A stretch of 64,000 nt of DNA from an uncultured Roseivirga sp. GTDB lineage: Bacteria; Bacteroidota; Bacteroidia; Cytophagales; Cyclobacteriaceae. The position numbers and the translations under genes were made by a program. Location: positions 273,084 through 337,083 of the forward strand of contig CANLOY010000006.1 of the NCBI GenBank assembly GCA_947493005.1, written 5' to 3'. The notes beneath the pieces were generated by a model. That model saw only the letters and a program-made list of their open reading frames with translations, had not been told where the DNA came from and made no database searches. Positions 1 through 8,648 of the stretch are shown piece by piece. Position 1 is the stretch's first letter; each line of letters opens with the position of its first letter.

Positions 1-1
1 T

Positions 2-796
2 CGGGCAATTCATCAAAGGTCTCTTAGAAAAGATAATGTATTTGTAGGTGTAGATATGGGTGCCATTACCGAAACTCTTTTCGAGAGTGAACTCTTTGGT
101 CATAAAAAGGGTGCTTTTACAGACGCCAAAGAAGACAGGGCTGGCCGTTTCGAAGTAGCTACTGGTGGATCTCTGTTTTTGGATGAGATTGGTAACCTAA
201 GCATGCCATTGCAATCAAAACTACTTTCAGTACTTCAGGGAAGACAAGTGACCCGCATTGGGTCAAATAAAGCTATGGATATCGATATCCGTCTGATATG
301 TGCCACCAATATGCCTGTATATGATATGGTAGCCGAAAACACTTTCAGGCAAGATTTATTATACAGAATCAATACGGTTGAGCTGCACCTACCTCCTTTA
401 AGGGAAAGACAGGATGATGTTCAACTCCTTGCCGAACACTTTGTCAAAACCTATTGTGAAAAGTACCGAAAACCACCAAAGAGGATAGCCTCATCAACGC
501 TGAAAAAATTATCGAAGTACCCTTGGCCTGGAAATATCCGAGAGCTCCAGCATGCCATAGAACGTGCAATTATCATGAGTGAAGGAAATATTCTTATGCC
601 CGATGACTTTTTCTTTCTGGTACAAAAAACTGACAGTTCATCTGAAGCTTCAGACAATCTGAACCTTGATGATGTTGAAAAGAATGTGATTCTTAAAGCC
701 GTTAATAAACACTCTGGAAACATTTCGAAAGCCGCAAAAGAGCTTGGACTAACCAGAGCTTCTTTATATAGAAGATTGGAGAAGCATGGGCTTTAA
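2..796 (+). CDS. Sigma-54-dependent response regulator (NtrC family), 5'-truncated by the window edge
   Basis: The reading frame is open from base 2, so the receiver domain and Walker A lie upstream of the window and the internal ATG at 56 is not the start. Seen: the AAA+ core with GAFTDA (a variant of the sigma-54-contacting GAFTGA loop), Walker B GGSLFLDEIG, the arginine-finger region RQDLLYRINT, sensor II WPGNIREL, and a C-terminal Fis-type helix-turn-helix (NISKAAKELGLTRASLYRR). Family knowledge: such proteins hydrolyse ATP to remodel sigma-54 RNA polymerase at enhancer-dependent promoters after phosphorylation by a partner kinase. The stop overlaps the following kinase start by 11 bases, so the two form a co-translated two-component pair. 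The regulon cannot be told from here. Confidence 0.93.
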   Translation, partial: RAIHQRSLRKDNVFVGVDMGAITETLFESELFGHKKGAFTDAKEDRAGRFEVATGGSLFLDEIGNLSMPLQSKLLSVLQGRQVTRIGSNKAMDIDIRLICATNMPVYDMVAENTFRQDLLYRINTVELHLPPLRERQDDVQLLAEHFVKTYCEKYRKPPKRIASSTLKKLSKYPWPGNIRELQHAIERAIIMSEGNILMPDDFFFLVQKTDSSSEASDNLNLDDVEKNVILKAVNKHSGNISKAAKELGLTRASLYRRLEKHGL

Positions 797-2135
797 AAAT
801 CTACGCATTCTCCTGATTGGTCGAATACTATTATTGATCGGCTCGATTATACTATTGGCATACGTGGTGTATGAGGCACCTAATAATGTCAATATCACTT
901 TTCTCAGTCTGTTGATTGGATTTCAGGTTTACCTTCTTATTCGTACAATAGATAAGACCAACCGTGAGATTTCAGGGTTCCTGAGTTCGATAAAGTATGA
1001 TGATTTTACCACAACCTACCCAACCAAAGGACGTGGCAAATCCATGAATGAGCTATACGCTGAGTTCAACAATGTTATCAAAAAATTCAGAGAGATTCGT
1101 GCCGATAAGGAAGCTAACTATCACTACTTCCGTACCATTGTTCAGCACGTTGGTATTGGACTTATAACCTTCAATAAATTGGGTGATGTACAGATTATTA
1201 ACAGTGCGGCCAAAAAATTGATTGGTGTTGATTCGCTTAACAACATCTTTGAGCTTAGTAGAGTTAGTGCCAAGCTGGTAGAATCACTCGTTAAACTGAA
1301 AACTGGTGGGAGTGCCTTGATTGAATTAACGAATGAAGGGACAAGGACACAGCTTTCTGTCTATGTAATTGAACTTGTATTAAGAGGTGAAGAATTCAAG
1401 TTGGTTTCAGTTCAAAATATTCAGAGCGAATTGGAAGAAAAGGAAATGGATGCCTGGCAAAACCTCATTAGAGTGTTGACTCATGAAATAATGAACTCTG
1501 TTACTCCCCTTTCTTCATTAGCTGCTACTGTAGAAGAGAATCTTGTAGATAATATTGAGGATGATGTTCCAATAGAAAAAGAAGAGTTAGAAGATATCTA
1601 TCTTGCCGTACAAACAATCAAAAGAAGAAGTGAAGGATTGATCAGGTTCGTATCAGACTTCAGAAATCTTACTAAAATTCCAGAACCAAAACTTCAGGAA
1701 ATGGAGGTTAAAAAAGTACTGGATCATGTGGCACTTCTTCTATCTCATGAAATAGCATCTAAAAACATAGGTTTCACCGTAAACATTTCTCCGGAAGGAT
1801 TGATGTTCAATGTAGACAAAGAACTTATAGATCAGGTATTGATTAACCTGCTTCAGAATGCCATTCATGCCCTTGACGAAAATGAAGATGAAAAAGTGCT
1901 CATACTAAACGCATTTATCAATGAATATGGTAGGCCTACACTAACTATCAGAGACAATGGAGTGGGTATTGATGAAGAAGCTCTTGGGAAAATCTTTATC
2001 CCTTTCTTTACCACTAAAAAACAAGGGTCTGGAATCGGACTTAGTCTTTCTAAACAAATCATGAGGAAACACGGTGGTGCAATTCTTGTTAAGTCGGTGA
2101 TGAACGAAGGAACGGAATTCACACTGAGGTTTTAA
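786..2135 (+). CDS. NtrY-like sensor histidine kinase
   Basis: A 449-residue inner-membrane kinase. Two N-terminal hydrophobic helices (about 8-29 and 35-53) leave almost no periplasmic loop, so the signal is probably sensed in the membrane or cytoplasm. A PAS-like region follows (about 112-215). The H-box is LTHEIMNS with phospho-acceptor His233, then an N-box LINLLQNAIHAL (about 352-363), a G1 box DNGVGI (390-395), an F-box and a G2 box GSGIGLS (414-420). All catalytic boxes are intact. It overlaps the upstream sigma-54 activator by 11 bases and should phosphorylate it. The NtrY-type domain order suits nitrogen or envelope-stress control, but the stimulus is not visible in the sequence. Confidence 0.93.
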   Translation: MGFKNLRILLIGRILLLIGSIILLAYVVYEAPNNVNITFLSLLIGFQVYLLIRTIDKTNREISGFLSSIKYDDFTTTYPTKGRGKSMNELYAEFNNVIKKFREIRADKEANYHYFRTIVQHVGIGLITFNKLGDVQIINSAAKKLIGVDSLNNIFELSRVSAKLVESLVKLKTGGSALIELTNEGTRTQLSVYVIELVLRGEEFKLVSVQNIQSELEEKEMDAWQNLIRVLTHEIMNSVTPLSSLAATVEENLVDNIEDDVPIEKEELEDIYLAVQTIKRRSEGLIRFVSDFRNLTKIPEPKLQEMEVKKVLDHVALLLSHEIASKNIGFTVNISPEGLMFNVDKELIDQVLINLLQNAIHALDENEDEKVLILNAFINEYGRPTLTIRDNGVGIDEEALGKIFIPFFTTKKQGSGIGLSLSKQIMRKHGGAILVKSVMNEGTEFTLRF

Positions 2136-2188
2136 TTTTCTTAAGGAATCGTTTATATTCCAATATCAATTCATATCAACAAAACCTA

Positions 2189-2428
2189 ATGAGCAAAACG
2201 TTAGAGAAGGTTACCCGAATACTAGTTGAAAAAATAGGAATAGCACCTACAGAAGCTACTACTGATGCAAACTTCATTAAAGACCTTGGCATAGATTCTT
2301 TGGACTATGCAGAAATTGTAATGGAGTTTGAACAAAGTTTCAACATAAGAATTCCTGACAGCGATGCTGAAAGACTTCAAACTGTAGGGCAAGCTGTAGA
2401 ATACATAGATGAGCAGCTTAATGCTTAG
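2189..2428 (+). CDS. Acyl carrier protein, orphan copy
   Basis: A 79-residue acidic four-helix protein with the phosphopantetheine attachment motif DLGIDSLDYAE; the modified residue is Ser37. ACPs carry growing acyl chains as thioesters in fatty-acid, lipid or polyketide synthesis. The usual primary acpP sits beside fabF and rnc. This copy instead lies 53 bases after a histidine kinase and about 90 bases before an LpxH-like phosphoesterase, with no ketosynthase near. It may be a second ACP dedicated to lipid A or another envelope lipid, or the main ACP in a rearranged locus; the sequence alone does not decide. Family assignment is firm, partner enzymes are unknown. Confidence 0.93.
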   Translation: MSKTLEKVTRILVEKIGIAPTEATTDANFIKDLGIDSLDYAEIVMEFEQSFNIRIPDSDAERLQTVGQAVEYIDEQLNA

Positions 2429-2516
2429 ATTAAGTAAGTTTTAAGTAAAGTTCTTTTCCTCAACAGAATTATAGCATAAGCGTAAATCACCGTTTACAGC
2501 TGGGTCATATCAAAAG

Positions 2517-3395
2517 GTGATATTGAAAAAACACCTAATCACAAAGGCCCAGATCGTGAAAATAGAATGCAAAACCATTGTCCTTTCTGATGTACACCTA
2601 GGTACAAAAGGATCTAAAGCAAAAGAGTTAGTCAGGTTTCTCAGGCAATACAAATGCGAGAACCTAATCCTCAATGGCGATATCATTGATGGTTGGCAAC
2701 TCAAGAAGTCAGGTGAATGGAAACGAAAACATACCCGTTTCTTCAGCAGAATTTTGAAGATGATTGAGGAAGATGCCACCAAGATTACCTATATCAGGGG
2801 TAATCATGACGATTTTCTTGACCAGGTACTTCCCTTTCAAATTGGCAACTTGAGAATTGTGAAGGATATGATTTACGAATCCAATGGTAAACGCCACTAC
2901 ATTGTCCATGGCGACATTTTCGATTCTATCACTTCTAATTTTAAATGGATAGCCAAACTAGGAGATATAGGTTACACATTTCTTCTCTGGTTAAACAGGC
3001 AATACAACAACAGAAGGCGGAGAAAAGGACTCCCCTATTTTTCCCTTTCTCAAGCCATTAAAAACAAAGTAAAACAAGCTATCAAATACATCGATGATTT
3101 TGAGAGCCAATTAGTAACAATGGCCAAATACAAAAACTGTGATGCCATAATATGCGGTCACATACATCAACCAGCTATAAAAACCATTGATGGAGTTACT
3201 TACCTCAATTCGGGAGACTGGGTCGAATCGATGACCGCCCTAGTAGAAGATTTTTCGGGAGAATGGAGCCTTGCCTATTACTCCGAAACAGGTCGGTATA
3301 AAGATGAACGAGACACTGAAGATCTTAATGAAACAATTCAGCTCAATGAATACTTTAATTCAACCGAAGTTAAACCCAATGCTCTTCTTGGCTGA
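2517..3395 (+). CDS. Calcineurin-like metallophosphoesterase, LpxH-like (UDP-2,3-diacylglucosamine diphosphatase family)
   Basis: A 292-residue protein with all five metallophosphoesterase blocks in order: SDVHLG (Asp25, His27), NGDIID (Asp55), RGNHDD (Asn96, His97), VHGDIFD (His131) and CGHIHQP (His215, His217). These bind two metal ions, usually Mn. Blocks and spacing match the Bacteroidota LpxH-like group, which would cleave UDP-2,3-diacylglucosamine in lipid A synthesis at the inner membrane. A basic patch (NNRRRRKG, about 164-171) could contact membrane lipid. The tail beyond the core is longer than in enterobacterial LpxH. The frame opens with GTG at 2517; TTG at 2523 and GTG at 2556 are alternatives, so the first 13 residues are uncertain. 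The substrate is inferred from family. Confidence 0.85.
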   Translation: MILKKHLITKAQIVKIECKTIVLSDVHLGTKGSKAKELVRFLRQYKCENLILNGDIIDGWQLKKSGEWKRKHTRFFSRILKMIEEDATKITYIRGNHDDFLDQVLPFQIGNLRIVKDMIYESNGKRHYIVHGDIFDSITSNFKWIAKLGDIGYTFLLWLNRQYNNRRRRKGLPYFSLSQAIKNKVKQAIKYIDDFESQLVTMAKYKNCDAIICGHIHQPAIKTIDGVTYLNSGDWVESMTALVEDFSGEWSLAYYSETGRYKDERDTEDLNETIQLNEYFNSTEVKPNALLG

Positions 3396-3489
3396 ATCAG
3401 ATGTTAAGGAGTTGGTTAAGGCATTAAAATGTTGGTGTTTATTAGTATGATATAAACTAAAACCTTAGTAGTTTCCAGAAAACTACTAA

Positions 3490-5070
3490 ATGAAACACTT
3501 TCAATATCTGCTCCTCCTTTTTCTGATTGCCAGTGGTTGTAAAAACAAACCAGCAGTACAGCTTAAAGGAGAGATCAAGCCTAATCAGGTTGTTTTGATC
3601 TTTAACAACCCTGTAAAGAATGGTTTTTATAAACTCTCTGATGGCACATCAACCGGAAGAACCAACGCAGGTGACGAAATACAATACATTGATGACCAGT
3701 TTATCCAGAGAAGACTAACGATTGATTTTGAAAGGGAATGGGACACTGTCGTTCTACATTCCAAAAGAGAATGGGTCGAAGTGATGCTGATGTATAAAGG
3801 TACAGATGACCTATCCTATATCTTCAAAAATGGAGACACGGCAGTCTTCAATTATGATGGCATTAAACCAATTGGCAGAATTGCAAACAGGGAAGAATAT
3901 CAGAAAACAACCAACTTTTCTCTCTATTTGAGAGATTCTGTTGCTTCTGAAGAATACATGGCCATGGACTACATGTCCTTCCCATTAAGGCTGGCCCATA
4001 AATACAAGAAAGGGAAAAACGAAGACTATGGAGCTCTATGGGGAAGAATCAAGGACTTAGGTGCAAAAAACATAAGTAATGAAGTTGAAAAAGAATTACT
4101 AACCTTGAACAAACTCATTGAGGAAAAACTCATCAACCAGGTTCAGTACAATATTAGGCTGCACTCTCTGCACTCCAAGTTGTACATGCAAAAAGCCAGC
4201 CTCAACCTTCAGAAGGAAAATGGTTCTCTTAATTTAGTCAATCAGCTATTATCAAAAGTTGAATCCATCTCCCCCAACATTAAGGTTCAAAACGACTCTT
4301 TACTGTACATCATAGACCGTGCAAGAAGTCTGGCAGTAAACGTATCATCAGTATACAGTAAAGGAATTAGAATGATAAAACAGCAAACCAAAGGTGGAGG
4401 AGGCAGCAGTAGAGACTACAGGCAATTATACGATTCAATCCGAGTCTCTAGTCAACTAACGCAAAATGAGAAGAAAGTGCTTCAGTATGGTAATATCAAT
4501 GCACTGCTAAGTCAACACACATTCTTTAATATAGAATCAAGGTTAAAATATCTTACTCGCTTCAGAAACGACTTTAATGACACTGTGCTTGTCAATGAAT
4601 TAATGACCAAATACAACATGAAATTTCAGATTGACAACGAGATCAGTTTGGAATCTATTGATGGAAAAACCAGCACGCTAGAAACTCTATTAAGTGAACA
4701 CCATGGAAAAGTTGTTTATGTAGATTACTGGGCTAGTTGGTGCGCCCCGTGTATTGCCGAAATGCCATCATCCAAAGCTCTTCAAACCAATTTTGATCCG
4801 AGCGAAGTGGTTTTTGTTTACCTCTCAACTGATCGTAGAAAAGAAAATTGGTTAAGAGCAATAGAAAAACACAAACTCGATGTAGGCCACCATTTTAGAA
4901 TCACTAATGTTAATACTTCCAAAGGGTTGGAAAACCTGAATATTCCCTTTATTCCACGGTATATGATCTACGATACCAAAGGAGAGCTGACTAACAATGA
5001 TGCACCAAGGCCTTCTGAAAGCGCCCTCCTGACCAAAGAGTTCAATAAATATCTTAAGCTTAAAAATTAA
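3490..5070 (+). CDS. TlpA/ResA-like thioredoxin-domain lipoprotein
   Basis: A 526-residue exported lipoprotein. The N-terminal hydrophobic stretch ends in a lipobox (LIASGC), so Cys17 is probably lipidated. Residues about 25-370 form a helical, charged region with no recognised motif, typical of the DUF4369-type N-terminal part of Bacteroidota TlpA proteins. The C-terminal thioredoxin fold (about 385-520) has the redox motif WCAPC (Cys418, Cys421) and the downstream cis-Pro region FIPRY. Family role: thiol-disulfide exchange in the periplasm, for example in cytochrome c maturation or repair of oxidised proteins. The next gene, a methionine sulfoxide reductase fusion only 47 bases downstream, fits a shared repair role and could receive electrons through such a protein (inference). 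Confidence 0.88.
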   Translation: MKHFQYLLLLFLIASGCKNKPAVQLKGEIKPNQVVLIFNNPVKNGFYKLSDGTSTGRTNAGDEIQYIDDQFIQRRLTIDFEREWDTVVLHSKREWVEVMLMYKGTDDLSYIFKNGDTAVFNYDGIKPIGRIANREEYQKTTNFSLYLRDSVASEEYMAMDYMSFPLRLAHKYKKGKNEDYGALWGRIKDLGAKNISNEVEKELLTLNKLIEEKLINQVQYNIRLHSLHSKLYMQKASLNLQKENGSLNLVNQLLSKVESISPNIKVQNDSLLYIIDRARSLAVNVSSVYSKGIRMIKQQTKGGGGSSRDYRQLYDSIRVSSQLTQNEKKVLQYGNINALLSQHTFFNIESRLKYLTRFRNDFNDTVLVNELMTKYNMKFQIDNEISLESIDGKTSTLETLLSEHHGKVVYVDYWASWCAPCIAEMPSSKALQTNFDPSEVVFVYLSTDRRKENWLRAIEKHKLDVGHHFRITNVNTSKGLENLNIPFIPRYMIYDTKGELTNNDAPRPSESALLTKEFNKYLKLKN

Positions 5071-5117
5071 ACTTTTGATGCCTGTATATTGTTAGCAGAT
5101 TTAAAGAAAGGAAAAAT

Positions 5118-6098
5118 ATGCTCACGTGGATTGATGTGATCAAATTCGCCAACAATGGCAACCCCTCTCCCGACAGAAGAGTTGAAAAAACAGAAGATGA
5201 ATGGAGAGAAATTCTAACCCCCGAACAATTTCAAATTGCCAGATTAAAAGGCACTGAAAGAGCGGGAACAGGTGCTTTTTGCGAAAGGCATGAACCTGGA
5301 TTATATGGCTGTGTTTGTTGTGGCACTCCCCTGTTTGATTCTCGAGTAAAGTTCGAGTCAGGTACAGGATGGCCAAGCTTTGCTCAACCTGTCAAGGAAA
5401 ATGCCATTGGTTATATAAAAGATACCAGCTATGGAATGACAAGAGTTGAAGTGGTGTGTAATACCTGTGATGCTCACCAAGGCCATGTTTTCCCTGATGG
5501 CCCAGAACCCAGTGGACTAAGGTACTGCATTAATTCTGCTTCAATGCAGTTGCTTGATGATTCTAATAATGAAGCAACCGCTGTAATTGGAGGAGGTTGC
5601 TTCTGGTGTACGGAAGCCGTTTTCCAAAGAGTGAAAGGTGTGTCAGGTGTGGAATCCGGCTACTCTGGAGGGGCGATTAAAAACCCTACCTACAGAGAGA
5701 TATGCACAGGACGAACAGGGCATGCAGAAGTAATTAAAGTTACTTACGATCCAGAAGTACTGGCTTATGCTGATTTATTGAGAATCTTCTTTTCAACACA
5801 TGATCCAACCACCTTGAATCGTCAGGGTTATGATCAGGGTACTCAATACAGGTCTGTAATTTTCTATCAGGATGAAACTGAAAAAGAAACTGCTCAGGAA
5901 GTGATTAAGGAAATGGCAGATTACTTTGATAACCCCATAGTTACTGAGGTTAGCAAATTAGGAGCCTATTATTCAGCAGAGATTGATCATCAGAACTACT
6001 ATAATGAAAATGGTAATCAACCTTATTGCACTGCTGTTATTGCACCCAAAGTGCAAAAACTGAGAGCAATGTTTGCTGATAGGCTTAAACCTGAATAG
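5118..6098 (+). CDS. msrBA: Bifunctional peptide-methionine sulfoxide reductase, MsrB-MsrA fusion
   Basis: A 326-residue two-domain enzyme. Residues about 20-150 are MsrB: TEDEWREILTPEQ, structural zinc CxxC pairs (CVCC, CNTC) and the catalytic Cys137 in RYCINSAS; this reduces methionine-R-sulfoxide. Residues about 155-320 are MsrA: GGGCFWCTEAVF with catalytic Cys161, GYSGG, and the GHAEVIKVTYDP and DPTT blocks; this reduces the S-epimer. The order is B then A. No signal peptide is visible, so it is probably cytoplasmic, though the preceding gene is an exported thioredoxin-like lipoprotein. Both active sites look intact. The first ATG after AAAGGAAAAAT is the chosen start. Confidence 0.95.
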   Translation: MLTWIDVIKFANNGNPSPDRRVEKTEDEWREILTPEQFQIARLKGTERAGTGAFCERHEPGLYGCVCCGTPLFDSRVKFESGTGWPSFAQPVKENAIGYIKDTSYGMTRVEVVCNTCDAHQGHVFPDGPEPSGLRYCINSASMQLLDDSNNEATAVIGGGCFWCTEAVFQRVKGVSGVESGYSGGAIKNPTYREICTGRTGHAEVIKVTYDPEVLAYADLLRIFFSTHDPTTLNRQGYDQGTQYRSVIFYQDETEKETAQEVIKEMADYFDNPIVTEVSKLGAYYSAEIDHQNYYNENGNQPYCTAVIAPKVQKLRAMFADRLKPE

Positions 6099-6159
6099 TA
6101 GTATAGGTTAAAGGTTGAAGACCAATATTATCGTAATAAAATTGCTATATATTACTTCT

Positions 6160-8592
6160 TCAATCAGAATCTCTGGTTAGTACCTCAAAGGTTCTTTTCA
6201 GTTCATTACCATATGAATCTACAATAGTTATCTGGTGTTTACCTGTTGCTGGACTCAAACTTATTAAGTGTTCTGTAACGGTAGACCCCAGATATTTATC
6301 ATCCAGATGCCAATGCAATGTAATGCCCTCTTTCCTATGTGTAGCTTCAAATATCAATTGCCCCTTTCCTCCATCCTGTTCTATTGGAATATACAAACTG
6401 GCATTAGGTTCTGGGTAAATCATATCCATTACTACAAATGAGCTCCCCTCACCATCGCAAGAAGCTGAAAATGGTGGTAATTCCTGATAGGTTGGATTCT
6501 TCTTCTTAAAATAAAAAGCTTGTTTTGGTGGCAATACAAACCAGTTAACAGTAGTCAAATCTCCTAATGGGTAACATTCAGCATTTACTCTAAACTTACC
6601 TTCCTTATCTAAATGAATAAGTTGGTTATAAGGACTTGAAGCGGTTCTGAGACCAACTTTAGGAATGAACACCGTATCTATTTGTGTAGAATATGGAGAA
6701 ACCAGATGACCACTTTGTCTATCAACTGCTGCAAGAGTCAACTCTTCTCTGGGTGGCAAAAACCAGGATGTCTCTGGCAACAAATCAAACACATCAAACA
6801 TGATTGGAGCGGCAGTTTTTATACCAGTTAAACCCGGGCGCCCCTCTCCATCAGCATTCCCAACCCATACCCCAACTACATATTCAGGAGTAACACCTAT
6901 TGCCCAACCATCTCTATAACCAAAGCTGGTTCCTGTCTTCCAGGCTATTTTTCTCGCACTTGAATACAATTTCCATGAAGCATCCTCATCGGGCCGATAC
7001 ACCTCTTGCATTGCCTGAAATGTAAACCATATTGATGCCGCATTCAATGCTGGTTTGTCGATAAAGTCAGCCTGTGATACGTCCTCATTTTTACTAAAAG
7101 CTGCAAACTCAAAATCGGTCTGATCATATCTTTTATTTTTAAATCGCTGGTTAAAACCTGACAGTGCTCTTGCCATACCAGCATACATATTTGACATATC
7201 CCAAAGGGTACCTTCAGAACCTCCAAGGATAAGCGAAAGCCCATAATAGTCTGCAGACTGAGTCAATGAGCTCATACCCATGCTTTTCAACTTTTCATGA
7301 AAACGGGGATAGCCATAAGTTTTGAGCATATTAACAGCAGGGATATTCAATGAGCGCGCCAATGCCATATCGGCATGTACAGCACCGTCATATTTTCTGG
7401 TAAAGTTCTTAGGTGCAAATCCTTCAAAATAGGTGGGCACATCAGGAATCAAAGTTTTGGGAAGAATAGTACCCTCGTCCAAAAGGCTCGCATAAAGAAA
7501 TGGTTTCAACAAACTACCGGTACTTCTGGGTGCCTGAATAACATCAACTGATGGAGCATATTCTTTCCCAATTCCCTTCACATTTCCTACATAAGACAAT
7601 ACTTCATTAGATTTCACATCCAATACCAAAACTGCTGCGTTGTGGATTCCATCAGTTTTCAGCAGACTATTATGCGCCTTTAAAACATTACTTACTCTTC
7701 GCTGTAGATGACCATCTACTGTTGATAAAGTAATATTTCCACTTTGTCCTCGATTAGATAAAAAGCTCAAAAAATGATCAGCTTGCTGTGGTAACACTTC
7801 TGGACCATTTGGCAACGGCTCCGCAATTGCTAAATCCAGAGACACATTATCCATGTGTCCTTTTTCGAAAAGTCGTGTCAATAAACGATCCCTTTTGGCT
7901 TTCAAGCTTTCGTTGTGCTTCCCGGGAAATAATAATGAAGGTTGATTAGGAAGAATAGCCAACAGAGCAGCTTCTGCCCAGGATAATTGTTCAGGAGGCC
8001 TTTGAAAATACCGCCAGGCAGCCGCATTTAATCCAACTGTATTTCCACCAAATGGTGCATGAGAAGCATATAATTTTAATACACTCGACTTGGAATACCG
8101 AAGTTCAAGTCGGGTTGCCAATACCATTTCCATTAGCTTTTCAGCAAACGTCCTGCGCTTTCCTTTTCTATAAAGCCTGACAACCTGCATAGAAATCGTA
8201 CTGCCTCCACTCACAACTTTTCCTTCAGAAACATTTTGCCAAAGTGCTCTTCCCAATGCCACCGGATTAACCCCTGGGTGATTATAAAAATGACGATCCT
8301 CAAATGTGATCAGTGCTTGAATGTACTTATCAGGAAGGTTGGTTACTTCAGGAAAACGCCATTGGCCATCATTAGCTATTCGGGCCGACAAAAGTTCTCC
8401 TCGGAAATCGTTGACTACTGTAGCATAGGGATCATTGAATAGTACTTTTGGAAGGCAATAGTAATATACGATACATAGCATCAGTGCAATGCCTAAAAAC
8501 CACTTTCGATATTTCTTTACAGTTCTAATCAATTTTCTAATCACATCCGTTTCAATTCTCAGTTTCACTGATACCAACCCAACTTTACTCAT
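6160..8592 (-). CDS. pbpC: Penicillin-binding protein 1C (bifunctional class A PBP)
   Basis: About 810 residues. A signal anchor (about 25-45) is followed by a glycosyltransferase family 51 domain (FEDRHFYNHPGV, then GGSTISMQVVRL) and a transpeptidase domain with the SxxK box (TGSLLKP), SLNIPAVN and KTGTS. The C-terminus (about 720-805) matches the PBP1C-specific BiPBP_C beta domain. It polymerises and crosslinks peptidoglycan outside the inner membrane, although PBP1C proteins are usually minor or repair enzymes. I prefer ATG at 8592; a TTG at 8607 would add five residues. It lies 56 bases downstream of the alpha-2-macroglobulin gene, the same pairing as in E. coli. The gap holds a REP-like hairpin. 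Confidence 0.95.
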   Translation of the reverse strand: MSKVGLVSVKLRIETDVIRKLIRTVKKYRKWFLGIALMLCIVYYYCLPKVLFNDPYATVVNDFRGELLSARIANDGQWRFPEVTNLPDKYIQALITFEDRHFYNHPGVNPVALGRALWQNVSEGKVVSGGSTISMQVVRLYRKGKRRTFAEKLMEMVLATRLELRYSKSSVLKLYASHAPFGGNTVGLNAAAWRYFQRPPEQLSWAEAALLAILPNQPSLLFPGKHNESLKAKRDRLLTRLFEKGHMDNVSLDLAIAEPLPNGPEVLPQQADHFLSFLSNRGQSGNITLSTVDGHLQRRVSNVLKAHNSLLKTDGIHNAAVLVLDVKSNEVLSYVGNVKGIGKEYAPSVDVIQAPRSTGSLLKPFLYASLLDEGTILPKTLIPDVPTYFEGFAPKNFTRKYDGAVHADMALARSLNIPAVNMLKTYGYPRFHEKLKSMGMSSLTQSADYYGLSLILGGSEGTLWDMSNMYAGMARALSGFNQRFKNKRYDQTDFEFAAFSKNEDVSQADFIDKPALNAASIWFTFQAMQEVYRPDEDASWKLYSSARKIAWKTGTSFGYRDGWAIGVTPEYVVGVWVGNADGEGRPGLTGIKTAAPIMFDVFDLLPETSWFLPPREELTLAAVDRQSGHLVSPYSTQIDTVFIPKVGLRTASSPYNQLIHLDKEGKFRVNAECYPLGDLTTVNWFVLPPKQAFYFKKKNPTYQELPPFSASCDGEGSSFVVMDMIYPEPNASLYIPIEQDGGKGQLIFEATHRKEGITLHWHLDDKYLGSTVTEHLISLSPATGKHQITIVDSYGNELKRTFEVLTRDSD

Positions 8593-8614
8593 ATTCCCTT
8601 CTAACAAAACAGAA

Positions 8615-8634
8615 ATTCCCGCCTGCGCGGGAAT
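8615..8634. repeat. REP-like palindrome ATTCCCGC-CTGC-GCGGGAAT
   Basis: A perfect inverted repeat with 8-bp arms around CTGC, followed by GACGG. It lies between the alpha-2-macroglobulin and pbpC genes, which run in the same direction. This form of GC-rich palindrome followed by GACGG recurs as an interspersed repeat in many unrelated bacteria (recalled, not searched). It may attenuate transcription or protect the mRNA between the two genes. Its GC content stands out against the AT-rich surroundings. Confidence 0.7.
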
Positions 8635-8648
8635 GACGGAAGATAAAT

